Positions 1 through 9,769 of a stretch of 64,000 nucleotides of DNA are shown here, piece after piece (the first letter of the stretch is position 1; every line of letters begins with the position of its first letter). The DNA comes from Plazaster borealis (taxonomy: Eukaryota > Echinodermata > Asteroidea > Forcipulatida > Labidiasteridae): positions 18,558,135 through 18,622,134 of the forward strand of contig CM037462.1 of assembly GCA_021014325.1 (NCBI GenBank), given 5' to 3'. A program made the position numbers and the translations under genes. The notes beneath the pieces were generated by a model. The model saw only the letters and a program-made list of their open reading frames with translations. It ran no database searches and had not been told where the DNA came from.

Positions 1-184
1 GACGGATGTGTGTTCTTACGAGGCGAACCGTATACCTAGGTTGGAAGGAAATAAAACAGTATTGTATCTTTGTAATTAATGAGAAGTGCCATCGGTGTCC
101 TTATGACAAAGTCTGTCAAATAAAGTTTACATCCATGGGTTGTGAAGTTTGTCTGAACATTGTTATGGAGCTTTGGTTTTTCAC
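1..184. other. unassigned flank
   Basis: AT-rich sequence before the first transposon. A 60-codon frame runs through it but has no recognisable motif. I see nothing else here. Confidence 0.5.
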
Positions 185-574
185 TTAAAGGGTCTGTATA
201 CGTTTGGTAATTGGAACACCTGTTTGTTTCAATCATAGTTGTAGATATTATACCATACAACTAACCTGTGAAAATTTCATTTAAAAAGGTGTTAGCGTTT
301 TTGAGATATTGCCGAAAATCTGGAGCGGTTATGTCCACGCAGGAAGAATAATCTGCATTGGAATACACAATCTGAGAAGCGTTACGGCCGTAACGCTTCT
401 CAGATTCAAATTTTTTGGGATAGAAAGTGATAGCTTTTTCCATAACCGCAGTACTTCGAAGTGAAAAGTTGCTAAAAATTCATTATACTATCCAAAGCTG
501 CTGTACTTCTTACCAAGTAAATTTTATTGCTATTAATTTTCAGAGTCATTACCAAACGTATACCTTCCCTTTAA
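185..574 (+). mobile_element. TTAA-flanked MITE, family A, copy 1
   Basis: A 390-bp non-autonomous DNA element. It starts TTAAAGGGTCTGTATACG and ends with the near-inverse CGTATACCTTCCCTTTAA, so the terminal inverted repeats share the core GTATACGTTTGGTAATT. TTAA lies at each outer edge. The centre (369-406) is a perfect 38-bp palindrome. There is no coding capacity, so any movement would need a transposase supplied elsewhere. TTAA target use is characteristic of the piggyBac superfamily; assignment there is inference, because piggyBac ends usually read CCY next to TTAA and these read AGGG. Copies 2 and 3 match along the whole length. The right TTAA is shared with the next element. Confidence 0.85.
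369..406. repeat. perfect 38-bp palindrome at MITE centre
   Basis: The left half reads AATCTGAGAAGCGTTACGG and the right half is its exact reverse complement with no spacer. It can extrude as a cruciform. The same position in copies 2 (about 6564-6601) and 3 (9217-9255) is an imperfect version, so this copy has kept or regained perfect symmetry. Confidence 0.95.
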
Positions 575-921
575 AGGTATTGTACACTTTTTGTAACAGC
601 TCAAAATCAGTGTCCACATTTTGTGTGATTCAACATATGCATGAACAAACAAACCCGTGAAAGTTTGAGCTCAAGTGGTCATCGAGGTCATCGAGGTCAC
701 GAGAAAATAGTGAAAAGAGACCTTATGTGTTTACTGTTTTTTCAAATTATCGCGCGTGATAAAAACTATTGTTTTACTCATTTCTCAGGAACGATAGCAT
801 TTTAGGCAGAAATATTTTAAGGAACCCTTTCTACCATTACTTACTTTAAATCATGTAAGTTATGTGTGAATCTGTGAACATTGTGTTTTTCGATCTTACC
901 AATAGTGTACAGGGCCTTTAA
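571..921. mobile_element. TTAA-flanked MITE, family E (diverged relative of B)
   Basis: A 351-bp element from TTAAAGGTATTGTACAC to GTGTACAGGGCCTTTAA. Its first half aligns with the reversed B element: CAACATATGCAT, then GTGAAAGTTTGAGCTCAAG, then GGTCATCGAGG, in the same order and spacing. GTCATCGAG is tandemly doubled at about 678-697. The centre holds an imperfect GC palindrome near 748-762. It abuts copy A1 through one shared TTAA (571-574). This is what a TTAA-specific insertion of A into the terminal TTAA of E would leave. Confidence 0.7.
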
Positions 922-2014
922 TAGAGTTGTCGAATACAAATCTTATTGTTGTTTGTCCCCGATGCAATAATTACATCAGCTAAACCGAGGAGACCTTGCT
1001 CCCCACCCCCACCACCATAATTAATTTAAGGAATAAGTTGTTTCATACTCAGGTTAAAATTTAGCTCGCCTACTTCAATAAATAAATTTTTTGTATTAAA
1101 TGTTGTGTTGGTAATAGTTGCCAAGCGGCATCCCATACAATATACACTCCTGACATGACGTAGTAGGCCCTTTTCGAAATCAAGGATTGGGTTCCAGCTC
1201 CGTCTTAGCTCCGTCTCCGCCTGTTTGAAGTCCCCTACTGAACGTGTACACTTTCAACATTACTAAAAGAGCCCCAACCGGAGCCTATAAGCCCAAGTCG
1301 TGGTTTCGACCAGGGGATTCTTTCGCATTGTCCAATTACGGATTATTTCCCAATTCAGTATCACGATCAACTTTATCATTGACGTTGAGAACGTGGCAGT
1401 CTTCTTACTGCAAGTCAACGTTTGTTTTAACTGCAAAATTGAGCTCGATTTCTTAATTATAACCTAAGTATTTGGACACTGTCAACTACAATTGAAACAC
1501 AAAGTAGCAATGGTTGATGATGAAGTGGCAATTTATAATTGGGACGGGCAAGGGGAAAAATCACTGTTAACTATTATTGGAAATACAACGGGACTCAAGA
1601 CATAAGTATTACGAATTCAGAACTACTTCTTAATAAACTTATTGTTATATTTGTGTTTAAAGGAAAATACCTCATGGTGAAATATTATCGTATTTAATTT
1701 TAAGAAAATCAAAATTACAATTACACAAAGTACAGGCTATTTTCGCAAAAACAAAACAAAGCAACTATCAGCGTTTGCAATGTGAAAGTTCACAAATACG
1801 AGTACAAATCCGCTAGAGAAATACTTATCCGCTAGAGAAATACTTTGGTCTCCGAAACACTGTAAATTTGAGAACACTATTTAAAGACCCATCCAGCCCG
1901 ACCAAAAAAAGAAATAATAATAATAATAATACAAACTTTTAAAAAACTTTTAAAAAACCTTTTTTTTTATTTTTATAAATAAAATAGGCCTAAACATAAC
2001 AAATAAAAATAAAA
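922..2014. other. AT-rich non-coding stretch
   Basis: No gene or named repeat is seen here. A 70-codon open frame at 1244-1456 has no recognisable motif. The 3' part is strongly A/T-rich and ends in short simple repeats. Confidence 0.5.
1913..1962. repeat. (AAT)n microsatellite and A/T tracts
   Basis: Six AAT units at 1913-1930, then two copies of a CTTTTAAAAAA-type unit and a T8 run. Confidence 0.9.
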
Positions 2015-2500
2015 TAAATACAAATCAAAATTGGTATTTCGATTGCTGCAAACGAAATAAGCTAATAAACAAATAAACAATTAGATAAAAACAATAATAT
2101 TTATTTTATAATTTTGTTTCTCATTGATTTCTTTATAAGAGCAATAATTTGACTGTTATTATTGTGGAATTGATGTGTTATTGTTTGTTTGTTGTTGTTG
2201 TTGAATAAACAAAGCTGTATAGCTTCAAAGCAAGAGAAGAAAAAACGTAGATAAATAAATATATTTAAAAAAATACAAAATACAAATTTAATAAATACAA
2301 ATCACCATTGTTGTTTCGACTGGCCGCAAACAAAATAAGCCCATGCCCGTATGATCGTGCAAAATAAATCCACGACAAAACTTTTTATTCAAACGGGGCC
2401 ATGTTGTTTAATGAAATTTCCCAGTCATAGATAAACATTATAATCATTGTTTTGCCAGTGAATAACAAAATAAAATATGTTTACTTTTTGTTTTACTTTT
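2015..2500. repeat. dispersed repeat K, two partial copies
   Basis: Two A/T-rich stretches (about 2020-2070 and 2290-2500) share an ordered set of words: TTTCGATTGCTGCAAACGAA, AATAAGC, then GCAAAATAAATCCACGACAA and a TTTAATGAAA.TTTC tract. The same order recurs at 5880-6110 and 48060-48280. Class unknown; no terminal repeats were found. Confidence 0.55.
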
Positions 2501-4194
2501 TTTTTACTTATGATCATGACCGACTTTTAACTTTATATTAAGGCGACTCTACAGGTGCCATTTTGATGTTGTTATTTTTGTTTAGCCTCAACTAGGTCAT
2601 AAGTTATGTGAAATCCTTAAAACCAAAATTTATATGAAAGTGTTATAGGTTTGTTGACGTTTGTACATTGTAGACAAGGCACTGTTAAATTGGCCTAGAC
2701 ACAAAACAAAATTGTTGGCCTTAAGTCACGTGCTCTATGTATTGTTGTCTTATCGCAATTTGGTCTAATTAAAGAACACCAATAAACACATTTTATTTCT
2801 CCATAAACTCGATTTCAAGGCTAGCAATCGAGTTGACACAATAGTGAGGTCAGAGTCAACAACAACGGCCACAGCAATGTAATTAAACAATCATTTATTC
2901 TAGCCCGAGCTTTTTTTCACTCCCTGCAGCTTGTTTGTGGCCGTGTTTCCGCCTGGAGGCGCGTGCCCTACGCCCGATGACCCAATTGTTTCCGATGAAT
3001 TAGTTCCGACGTCCACCGGTGTGGGTCAGAAGGGCCCTCTATAAAGTTGGCCTTAGTCGAGGATTGCGGCTTACATAGTGTTCCCACCCACGTCTTAGCG
3101 GTTTTTTGTTCTTCATACACGATTACCCTGCCCCTGTGATGGGATTAAACCGAGATGCTGAGTTGTCGGGACAGCGTATAGGGAACTAGGCCAACGTAAA
3201 TGTTATTCCATCGAATCAATACGCAATATTAATATTTTCGTTGCGCCCTTTCACACGGGGTTGAACAAAAAAAGGACGGCTATAGATGAAACGGGTTTAA
3301 CGTGGCTGCGTTGTTATTAGCTAACCGGGTCGAATCGATGAATCGTTGATGCCCTAGTTAGCGCAGGTTGTTGTTTTTCTTAAACCAAAAGTCGGTCAAA
3401 CGTACGCTTATGAACGCGGGAACGGCAAACTGCTATTGTTAAAAAGTGGTCTTTGCCAAATCGTCCGGGAACCGGTGCTTTGAGCTCTCCCTGTACCAGT
3501 GTAGGGCGACGGACCCGCGCGCTACGCTCACCGGCTGGACTATTTTGTATACGACCTGAGCTGTTGCTTCTAATAGTAATACACAAACCCCAAACTCTTC
3601 AGGCACTCGTTATTCTGAATTGACAAAAATTCTATCAGAAAAAAAACCCAACAACATCGATAGCTTTGTTTTCTTTGGGGCATAGGGCCCTACTAACATA
3701 AAGACTAATCTCAGGGGAGCTTTGTTGATGCCTTTCCAAGAAATCATTCCTTTTAAGAAGGTGGTGGTCGGCTGTTTGAATTACAAGGTTTAAAAGCACT
3801 AATGGTGTTATAACGCTAATCCATTTACCGCAACTACACAGAAAAGACCTGCAGACATCATTTGCTCGGTTTACAAACTTTGAGCGCCACTTTGAGCATA
3901 AACGGTGGATTATATTTTTTAGACCGTAGCAAAAACAATTGCCAAAATACAACTTGTACGCACTTTAAATTTAAAAAAATTGTAATTTTATTGACATTCA
4001 AAATTCTTACGATAAATGATTAGGGGCCTATGCATCAGTAAAGAATAGTGAAATCATGTTTGTTACTGGTGGTTGGCTAAATTACCAGAAGCTTAAAGGG
4101 TACCCCGACCCTTTTTGTTTCCCGAATCTATTGTCGCCATTTACGAAAATATCTTCATGGACTCCTCAGTCACGGTACAACTTTTCCTTTTATT
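2501..4194. other. non-coding stretch, no feature recognised
   Basis: AT-rich, with a more GC-rich patch at about 2930-3560. Frames of 68 and 105 codons (minus strand) have no motif and overlap AT-rich DNA. I see no repeat or RNA gene. Confidence 0.45.
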
Positions 4195-4585
4195 GCATGA
4201 ACTTTGACCGTAAAGGACTTCACATCGCAGCAAATATTATAGAGATTTAGGGGCCAATTACAAAAATTATTAGTCTGATAATGGTGTTCATAATCATTGG
4301 TTCAGAAGTGGCCAGACTGTTTTTTTCTTTCTAACCTCGATTTAATAACTCGATAAATGGAAATATTTCCATAATTGCTGTATCATGATTGCATGAACTT
4401 TGACCGCAAAGAACTTTACCTCGCTGCAAATATTATAGAGATTTAGGGGCCAATTACAAAAAATATTAGTCTGATATCGTGTCCATAATCATTGGTTCAG
4501 AAATGGCCAGACTGTTTTTTTCTTTCCAACCTCGATTTAATAACATCGATAAATGGAAATATTTCCAGAATTTCTGTATCATGCA
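4195..4585. repeat. 196-bp direct tandem duplication
   Basis: Unit 1 (4195-4390) and unit 2 (4391-about 4585) both begin GCATGAACTTTGACCG and run through GCAAATATTATAGAGATTTA, CATAATCATTGGTTCAGAA and the TGGCCAGACTGTTTTTTTCT word, ending near CTGTATCATG. They differ by scattered substitutions and small indels, so the duplication is not recent. Confidence 0.9.
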
Positions 4586-4793
4586 TGGGAAAGGTCTTTT
4601 TCTTCACGGTACACCTTTTTCATCCTGCCAAGAATTATCTATTTCCCTGTATGCTATAGCAGTCATGACAAGTGATATTTATAACACCAAATATGAACCT
4701 GACTGCTATATCCTTCAAACTATCTACTTGGTCACATTGGTTTACTGGGAGACAAATGCCCGCATCGTGGCTAAAGGCTTCACAAGACCATGG

Positions 4794-4904
4794 AGGAAGA
4801 AAATAGAAGGAGTCACAACGAAGGCATATCAAAGGTTTAATGTCTTTTGCTAATCGGTTATGAGATAAGAGGCTGGGCGATGTGACTCCTTCTATTTTCT
4901 TCCT
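4794..4904. repeat. inverted repeat, perfect 24-bp arms
   Basis: The left arm (4794-4817) begins AGGAAGAAAATAGAAGGAGT. The right arm (4881-4904) is its exact reverse complement. A 63-nt loop separates them, and similarity stops at both outer edges. The 124-codon plus frame and 160-codon minus frame here read through both arms and gain a shared peptide from them, so neither is evidence of a gene. Confidence 0.95.
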
Positions 4905-5879
4905 AAATGACAAGACTATATAAGAAAGTTTCTGATCATTCCCCCTTGCACTTTGTTTTGCTTTTACTGTCACTAGGCCTACTCTCCCCAAATCGGAGAC
5001 GTTGGTGTCCCCTTTGTGTGTACCTATATATACAGGACCCCTGACCAGCTCATCAAGACTGAATAACAGCCGAGTATTGATTGTGCATTGCGGTGTTTCG
5101 TCTGCAAACTGGAGCATGCGTAATTGACTGACCCAGAATACAATATCTTACGGGTGTTTTTTCCCCTGATGTTTCCCCCGTTTTTCCTTTTTTTTATGGC
5201 AATAATATAAAATATAAATAAAAATCTACAGAAAGATATGAATGTAAACAAGGGTGGAGGAGGGGGGGGGGGGTTATCGGTTATCAAAAAAGTGTCTGAC
5301 CCCTTTACCTTTAAAAGCACTATTTAGCAGGCGGTAATGTGTTCGCTGGTACTTTGCACTTGTGGCTTTTAGTTCACACTGTCGCTTGACTGGTTCCAGC
5401 ACACATCGCATGCAATCCCGGTTGAGTTCACACGATGACTGCGAGTGCGGTTCGTACCTTGTGGCGAGTAATGCATTCTGGGAGTCATTGAAGGATTTAA
5501 GCCGGAGAGCCTGAGAAGGCGGTGACCCGGAAGTGAACCGATCTGAAACCAACCATGTGTGGATTGTAAAACATAATTGATTTGTTTTGTTTTAGTGTCG
5601 AGTGGCTGCGTTTTAAAGAGGCAGGTACAATTCTCTTCTTATTGCGCTGCAGAAATGAGCTGATTGGTGATTCAAAGTTTGTTATTTTAGAGGCCATTTT
5701 ACCTTCTTTTTTTTCAAATTTATCATTTACGAATTCATCTGAGTACAGGATCGGGAAAAATCGGAGGAAAATTATTAGTTTCAATTTGAAAATAACTGAG
5801 TACAAAGTTCATAGCAGTACCAATCGTCATCTTTGAAATACTGTTTAAGGTTGACAAAATAATTGTTTGAAGGCTGGCC
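4905..5879. other. non-coding stretch with G12 run
   Basis: Contains a G run at 5262-5273 and A/T-rich tracts. Several short frames on both strands have no recognisable motif. Confidence 0.45.
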
Positions 5880-6110
5880 ATCAAATTAAATTGCTTAATT
5901 CGATTGCCATCAGTCGAAATAAGCCGATATTAACCTGCACAAAATCACTGACAAAACATAAACCGTTTTTCTGTCCAGCTCTTGTTGTTTTTCACTAAAG
6001 AGTGAAACATTTCCTCAGGTTGATTGTGTGGTGTGCTTATTTGGAATCTAGAGGATGGAAATTAATTCACTCAAAAATAAACTTACTTTCCATTTATACA
6101 TAAAAGGGTG
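5880..6110. repeat. dispersed repeat K, copy 3
   Basis: Contains TTGCTTAATTCGATTGCC, AAATAAGCC, GCACAAAATCACTGACAAAA, AACCGTTTTT and GAGGATGGAAATTAATTCA in the same order as the copy at 48060-48280. Confidence 0.6.
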
Positions 6111-6371
6111 TTGTGACTTGTGAACTGCTCAAAAACAATGATATTGTGCTCTGTGTTCCGATAACCTGTTTTTGCTTCGCAAAAGTTATCTTTGGTTAGC
6201 AAGTTTTTTAACAGCTCTGTTAATGTTAAACATTAAACACACGTCCATTACACGCAACAAGTGTTTACATTTAAAATTCCTAAATGCACGTTTTGAAAAA
6301 AACAAAAACAAGAAAAAAAACAATGAAAAACAGCGGAAATTGTTTATGCTGTATTTGTTTATTTTTATTTG

Positions 6372-6774
6372 TTAAAGGGATTGTATACGTTTGGTATTTG
6401 GAACCCACTGCTTGTTTCAATCCTTCATGTATATGTAGATATATACCATAAAACTAACCTGTGAAAATTTCGTTTCAAAAGGTGGTAGCATTTTTGAGAT
6501 ATTGCCGAAAATCTGGAGCGGTTATGTCCACGCAGGAAGAATAATCTGCACTTGGAATACACAATCTGAGAAACGTTACTATCAGAGCGCTTGTCAGATT
6601 CAATTATTGGGGGGATAAAAAGTGATATCTTTTTCCATAACCGCAGTACTGCTAAGTGAAAAGTTTCTCAAAATGCATTATACTATCCAAAGCTGCTGTA
6701 TATACTTCTTACCAAGTCAGTTTGTATTGCCATTAATTTCCAGAGTCATTACCAAACGTATACAGACCCTTTAA
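6372..6774 (+). mobile_element. TTAA-flanked MITE, family A, copy 2
   Basis: A 403-bp element from TTAAAGGGATTGTATACG to CGTATACAGACCCTTTAA, in the same orientation as copy 1 and alignable end to end. The central palindrome is decayed (about 6564-6601). TTAA is present at both edges. Confidence 0.85.
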
Positions 6775-7418
6775 ATAGTACAAAAGGACCACATTTTTGA
6801 AGGACAGTTTGCTCACAGATGGCAGTAGAAAAATTTGAACCATTAGCATTTTTTTAAGTACGCTTTCGGATTAAACACTTGTTTTGTTTTCAGGAGTTGG
6901 AACACAAAATCATGTTTTGTACGTTTTGTTATAACCCCAAAACTGCAATTAAACAAACCACTATAACTGTTTTCCTTTCACGGTAAGAGGGGGGAAAACT
7001 GCAGCATAAACAAATGTGGAAACTGGTTAGGGCAGGTTCTTTGTACTTATAGTTAGACACTGTCTCTCATTTTGATCTCACAACAGATGCCATATTTTCT
7101 TTAGAAATTCATTGCGTAAAATAATTGACCGCAGACATGAATTAACAGACCGCAGGGAGTGAAGAGAGGAAAATCATGATGTACATCAATTAGTTAATTA
7201 CTAATCAAATAATGGTGGAGCGAAAGGCTGTTGCATACAGCGTTTGAGTATTATTTGGGGTTATTTCTGAATAAAGCTTCTTCTTTTTTCACTTCAAACA
7301 TATGCAGAGAAGTTAAATGAAAATAGTATCGAGATAACAACATGAATGAGACATTTGTTTTTGTTAAGAAACAGTTTGTCCTATTGCTTTGGTTCACTTT
7401 GATGGTTTTAAATGTGAT

Positions 7419-7667
7419 TTAAAGGCACTGAACACGTTTGGAAATTGTCAAAGACCAGTGTTCTCACTTGGTGTATCCCAACATATGCATAAAATAACAA
7501 GCCTGTGAAAATTTGGGCTCAATTGGTCATCGAAGTTGCAAGAAAACGATGAAAGAAAAAACACACTTGTTGTAAAAATTTGTGTGCTTTCAGATATAGG
7601 AATAAAAACTTCTTGCAAGAAGTTTTAATTATTTTAGTGAGAAATTACCTCTTTCTCAAAAACTACG
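7419..7667 (-). mobile_element. MITE family B, truncated by tandem duplication (unit 1)
   Basis: Begins TTAAAGGCACTGAACACG and keeps the central AAACTTCTTGCAAGAAGTTT palindrome. It ends abruptly at ACTACG, about 129 bp before the expected terminus. Confidence 0.85.
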
Positions 7668-7923
7668 TTAAGAAAATCATGATGTACATCAATTAGTTAA
7701 TTACTAATCAAATAATGGTGGAGCGAAAGGCTGTTGCATACAGTGTTTGAGTATTATTTGGGGTAATTTCTGAATAAAGCTTCTTTTTTTCACTTCAAAC
7801 ATATGCAGAGAAGTTTAATAACAATAAATGGTACCGAGATTTCAACATGAATGAGACATTTGTTTTTGTTAAGAAACAGTTTGTCCTATTGCTTTGGTTC
7901 ACTTTGATGGTTTTAAATGTGAT

Positions 7924-8172
7924 TTAAAGGCACTGAACACGTTTGGAAATTGTCAAAGACCAGTGTTCTCACTTGGTGTATCCCAACATATGCATAAAAT
8001 AACAAGCCTGTGAAAATTTGGGCTCAATTGGTCATCGAAGTTGCAAGAAAACGATGAAAGAAAAAACACACTTGTTGTAAAAATATGTGTGCTTTCAGAT
8101 ATAGGAATAAAAACTTCTTGCAAGAAGTTTTAATTATTTTAGTGAGAAATTACCTCTTTCTCAAAAACTACG
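7924..8172 (-). mobile_element. MITE family B, truncated by tandem duplication (unit 2)
   Basis: Same truncated element as in unit 1, with an identical breakpoint after ACTACG. Shared substitutions make it a near-identical copy of the unit 1 fragment. Confidence 0.85.
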
Positions 8173-8428
8173 TTAAGAAAATCATGATGTACATCAATTA
8201 GTTAATTACTAATCAAATAATGGTGGAGCGAAAGGCTGTTGCATACAGTGTTTGAGTATTATTTGGGGTAATTTCTGAATAAAGCTTCTTTTTTTCACTT
8301 CAAACATATGCAGAGAAGTTTAATAACAATAAATGGTACCGAGATTTCAATATGAATGAGACATTTGTTTTTGTTAAGAAGCAGGTTGTCCTATTGCTTT
8401 GGTTCACTTTGATGGTTTTAAATGTGAT

Positions 8429-8806
8429 TTAAAGGCACTGAACACGTTTGGAAATTGTCAAAGACCAGTGTTTTCATTTGGTGTATCCCAACATATGCAT
8501 AAAATAACAAGCCTGTGAAAATTTGGGCTCAATTGGTCATCGAAGTTACAAGAAAATGATGAAAGAAAAAACACCATTGTTGTACAAGTTTATGTGCTTT
8601 CAGATATAGGAATAAAAACTTCTTGCAAGAAGTTTTAATTATTTCAGTGAGAAATTACCTCTTTCTCAAAAACTACGCTACTTCAGAGGGAATCGTTTTT
8701 CCTACAATGTTTTATACTATCAACAGCTCTCCGTTGCTTGTTACCAAGTAAGTTTTTATGCTAATATTTGTTTTGAGTCATTACCAAACGTGTACGATAC
8801 CTTTAA
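8429..8806 (-). mobile_element. TTAA-flanked MITE, family B, complete (unit 3)
   Basis: A 378-bp element, TTAAAGGCACTGAACACG to CGTGTACGATACCTTTAA, with TTAA at both edges. It is reversed relative to the copies at 21779, 41417 and 57082. It is the only copy in the triplication with its right terminus. Confidence 0.9.
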
Positions 8807-9049
8807 AGAACAGTGGAATAACAATCGATGGCCTTATGACCTTTTTTAAATATTGAAACCTTTTTGTCTGAAACATTATAAAACAATTCATACAACTCAA
8901 CAAGAGAGTTCGAACTGGAAGAAACAAATACAAAAACAATTAAAGCAGAAATGCCCTTGGGCAATTAACTTCAATTCAACAGCCACGGGCATGGCTTAAT
9001 TTCTTTGCCTCAAGTCTATCAGAAGAAAATATTTCTCTCCCTAATTCCT

Positions 9050-9443
9050 TTAAACGGTCTGTATACATTTGGTAATTACTCATCAGATTAATGGCAATAA
9101 AAACTTACTTGGTAAGGAGTGCAGCAGCTCCTAATAGTATAAAGCATTTTTAGAAACATTTCACTTTGAAGTAATGTGGTTATGGAAAAAGATATCAGTT
9201 TATCCAAAACAATTTGAATCTGAGAAGCGTTTCTGTCAGAAACGTTTCTCAGATTGTGTATTCCATTTGCAGATTATTCTTCCTGCATGGACATAACTGC
9301 TCCAGATTTTGGGCAATATCTCATAAAACGCTACCACCTTTTGAAATAAAATGTTCACGGGTTAGTTTTATGATATACATCTTCAACTATAGGATTGAAA
9401 CAAACAGTGGGTTCCAATTACCAAACGTATACATTCCCTTTAA
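9050..9443 (-). mobile_element. TTAA-flanked MITE, family A, copy 3
   Basis: A 394-bp element from TTAAACGGTCTGTATACA to CGTATACATTCCCTTTAA, the reverse complement of copies 1 and 2. The near-perfect central palindrome is at 9217-9255. An 89-codon frame through it is a by-product. Confidence 0.85.
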
Positions 9444-9627
9444 AGAGGGAGGTAAGAACTTCTTAAGGGCAGACATGCAATAATAGTAAAGTCAGAGTCA
9501 TTGCTTAATACCGTGCCTGACCACTTTACTTTTCTTTCCCAGCATTTTTGGATAAGCCCTTTTTCTTTTTTCTTTTTTCCCATTTTCTTTTCTCTTTATA
9601 GCTGTATATTCTATCGATTTTAATATA

Positions 9628-9769
9628 TTAAAGGGCCACATTGGACCTACATAGAACAAGTTTATGACTTTATTGTATACCCTTGGTACTTTTTTGTAAT
9701 GTCTGGTGTATTTTATTGTCGATGAATAAATCTAATCAAATCTTATCTGTTGTCCAATGTACCCTTTAA
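9628..9769. mobile_element. short TTAA-flanked MITE, family F
   Basis: A 142-bp element with ends TTAAAGGGCCACATTGGAC and GTCCAATGTACCCTTTAA: ~14-16-bp imperfect inverted repeats directly inside TTAA. It has the same AGGG/CCCT edge as family A but a different core. The interior has an AATAAA-rich A/T tract. Confidence 0.7.

Larger units (their letters stand above)
7169..8677. repeat. 504-bp tandem triplication carrying MITE fragments
   Basis: Units start at 7169, 7672 and 8177 (GAAAATCATGATGTACATCA), giving periods of 503 and 505. Each unit is about 250 bp of host sequence plus the first ~250 bp of a B-family MITE. The MITE stops at ACTACG in units 1 and 2, where TTAA then joins it to the next unit start. 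In unit 3 the MITE continues to its natural end at 8806. The duplication therefore came after the MITE insertion and its breakpoint lies inside it. Confidence 0.95.

Noticed and set aside
4479..5117. 124-codon plus and 160-codon minus frames sharing a KKIEGVT peptide
   Set aside because: The shared peptide is the 24-bp inverted repeat read from both arms; the rest overlaps a tandem duplication and has no motif.
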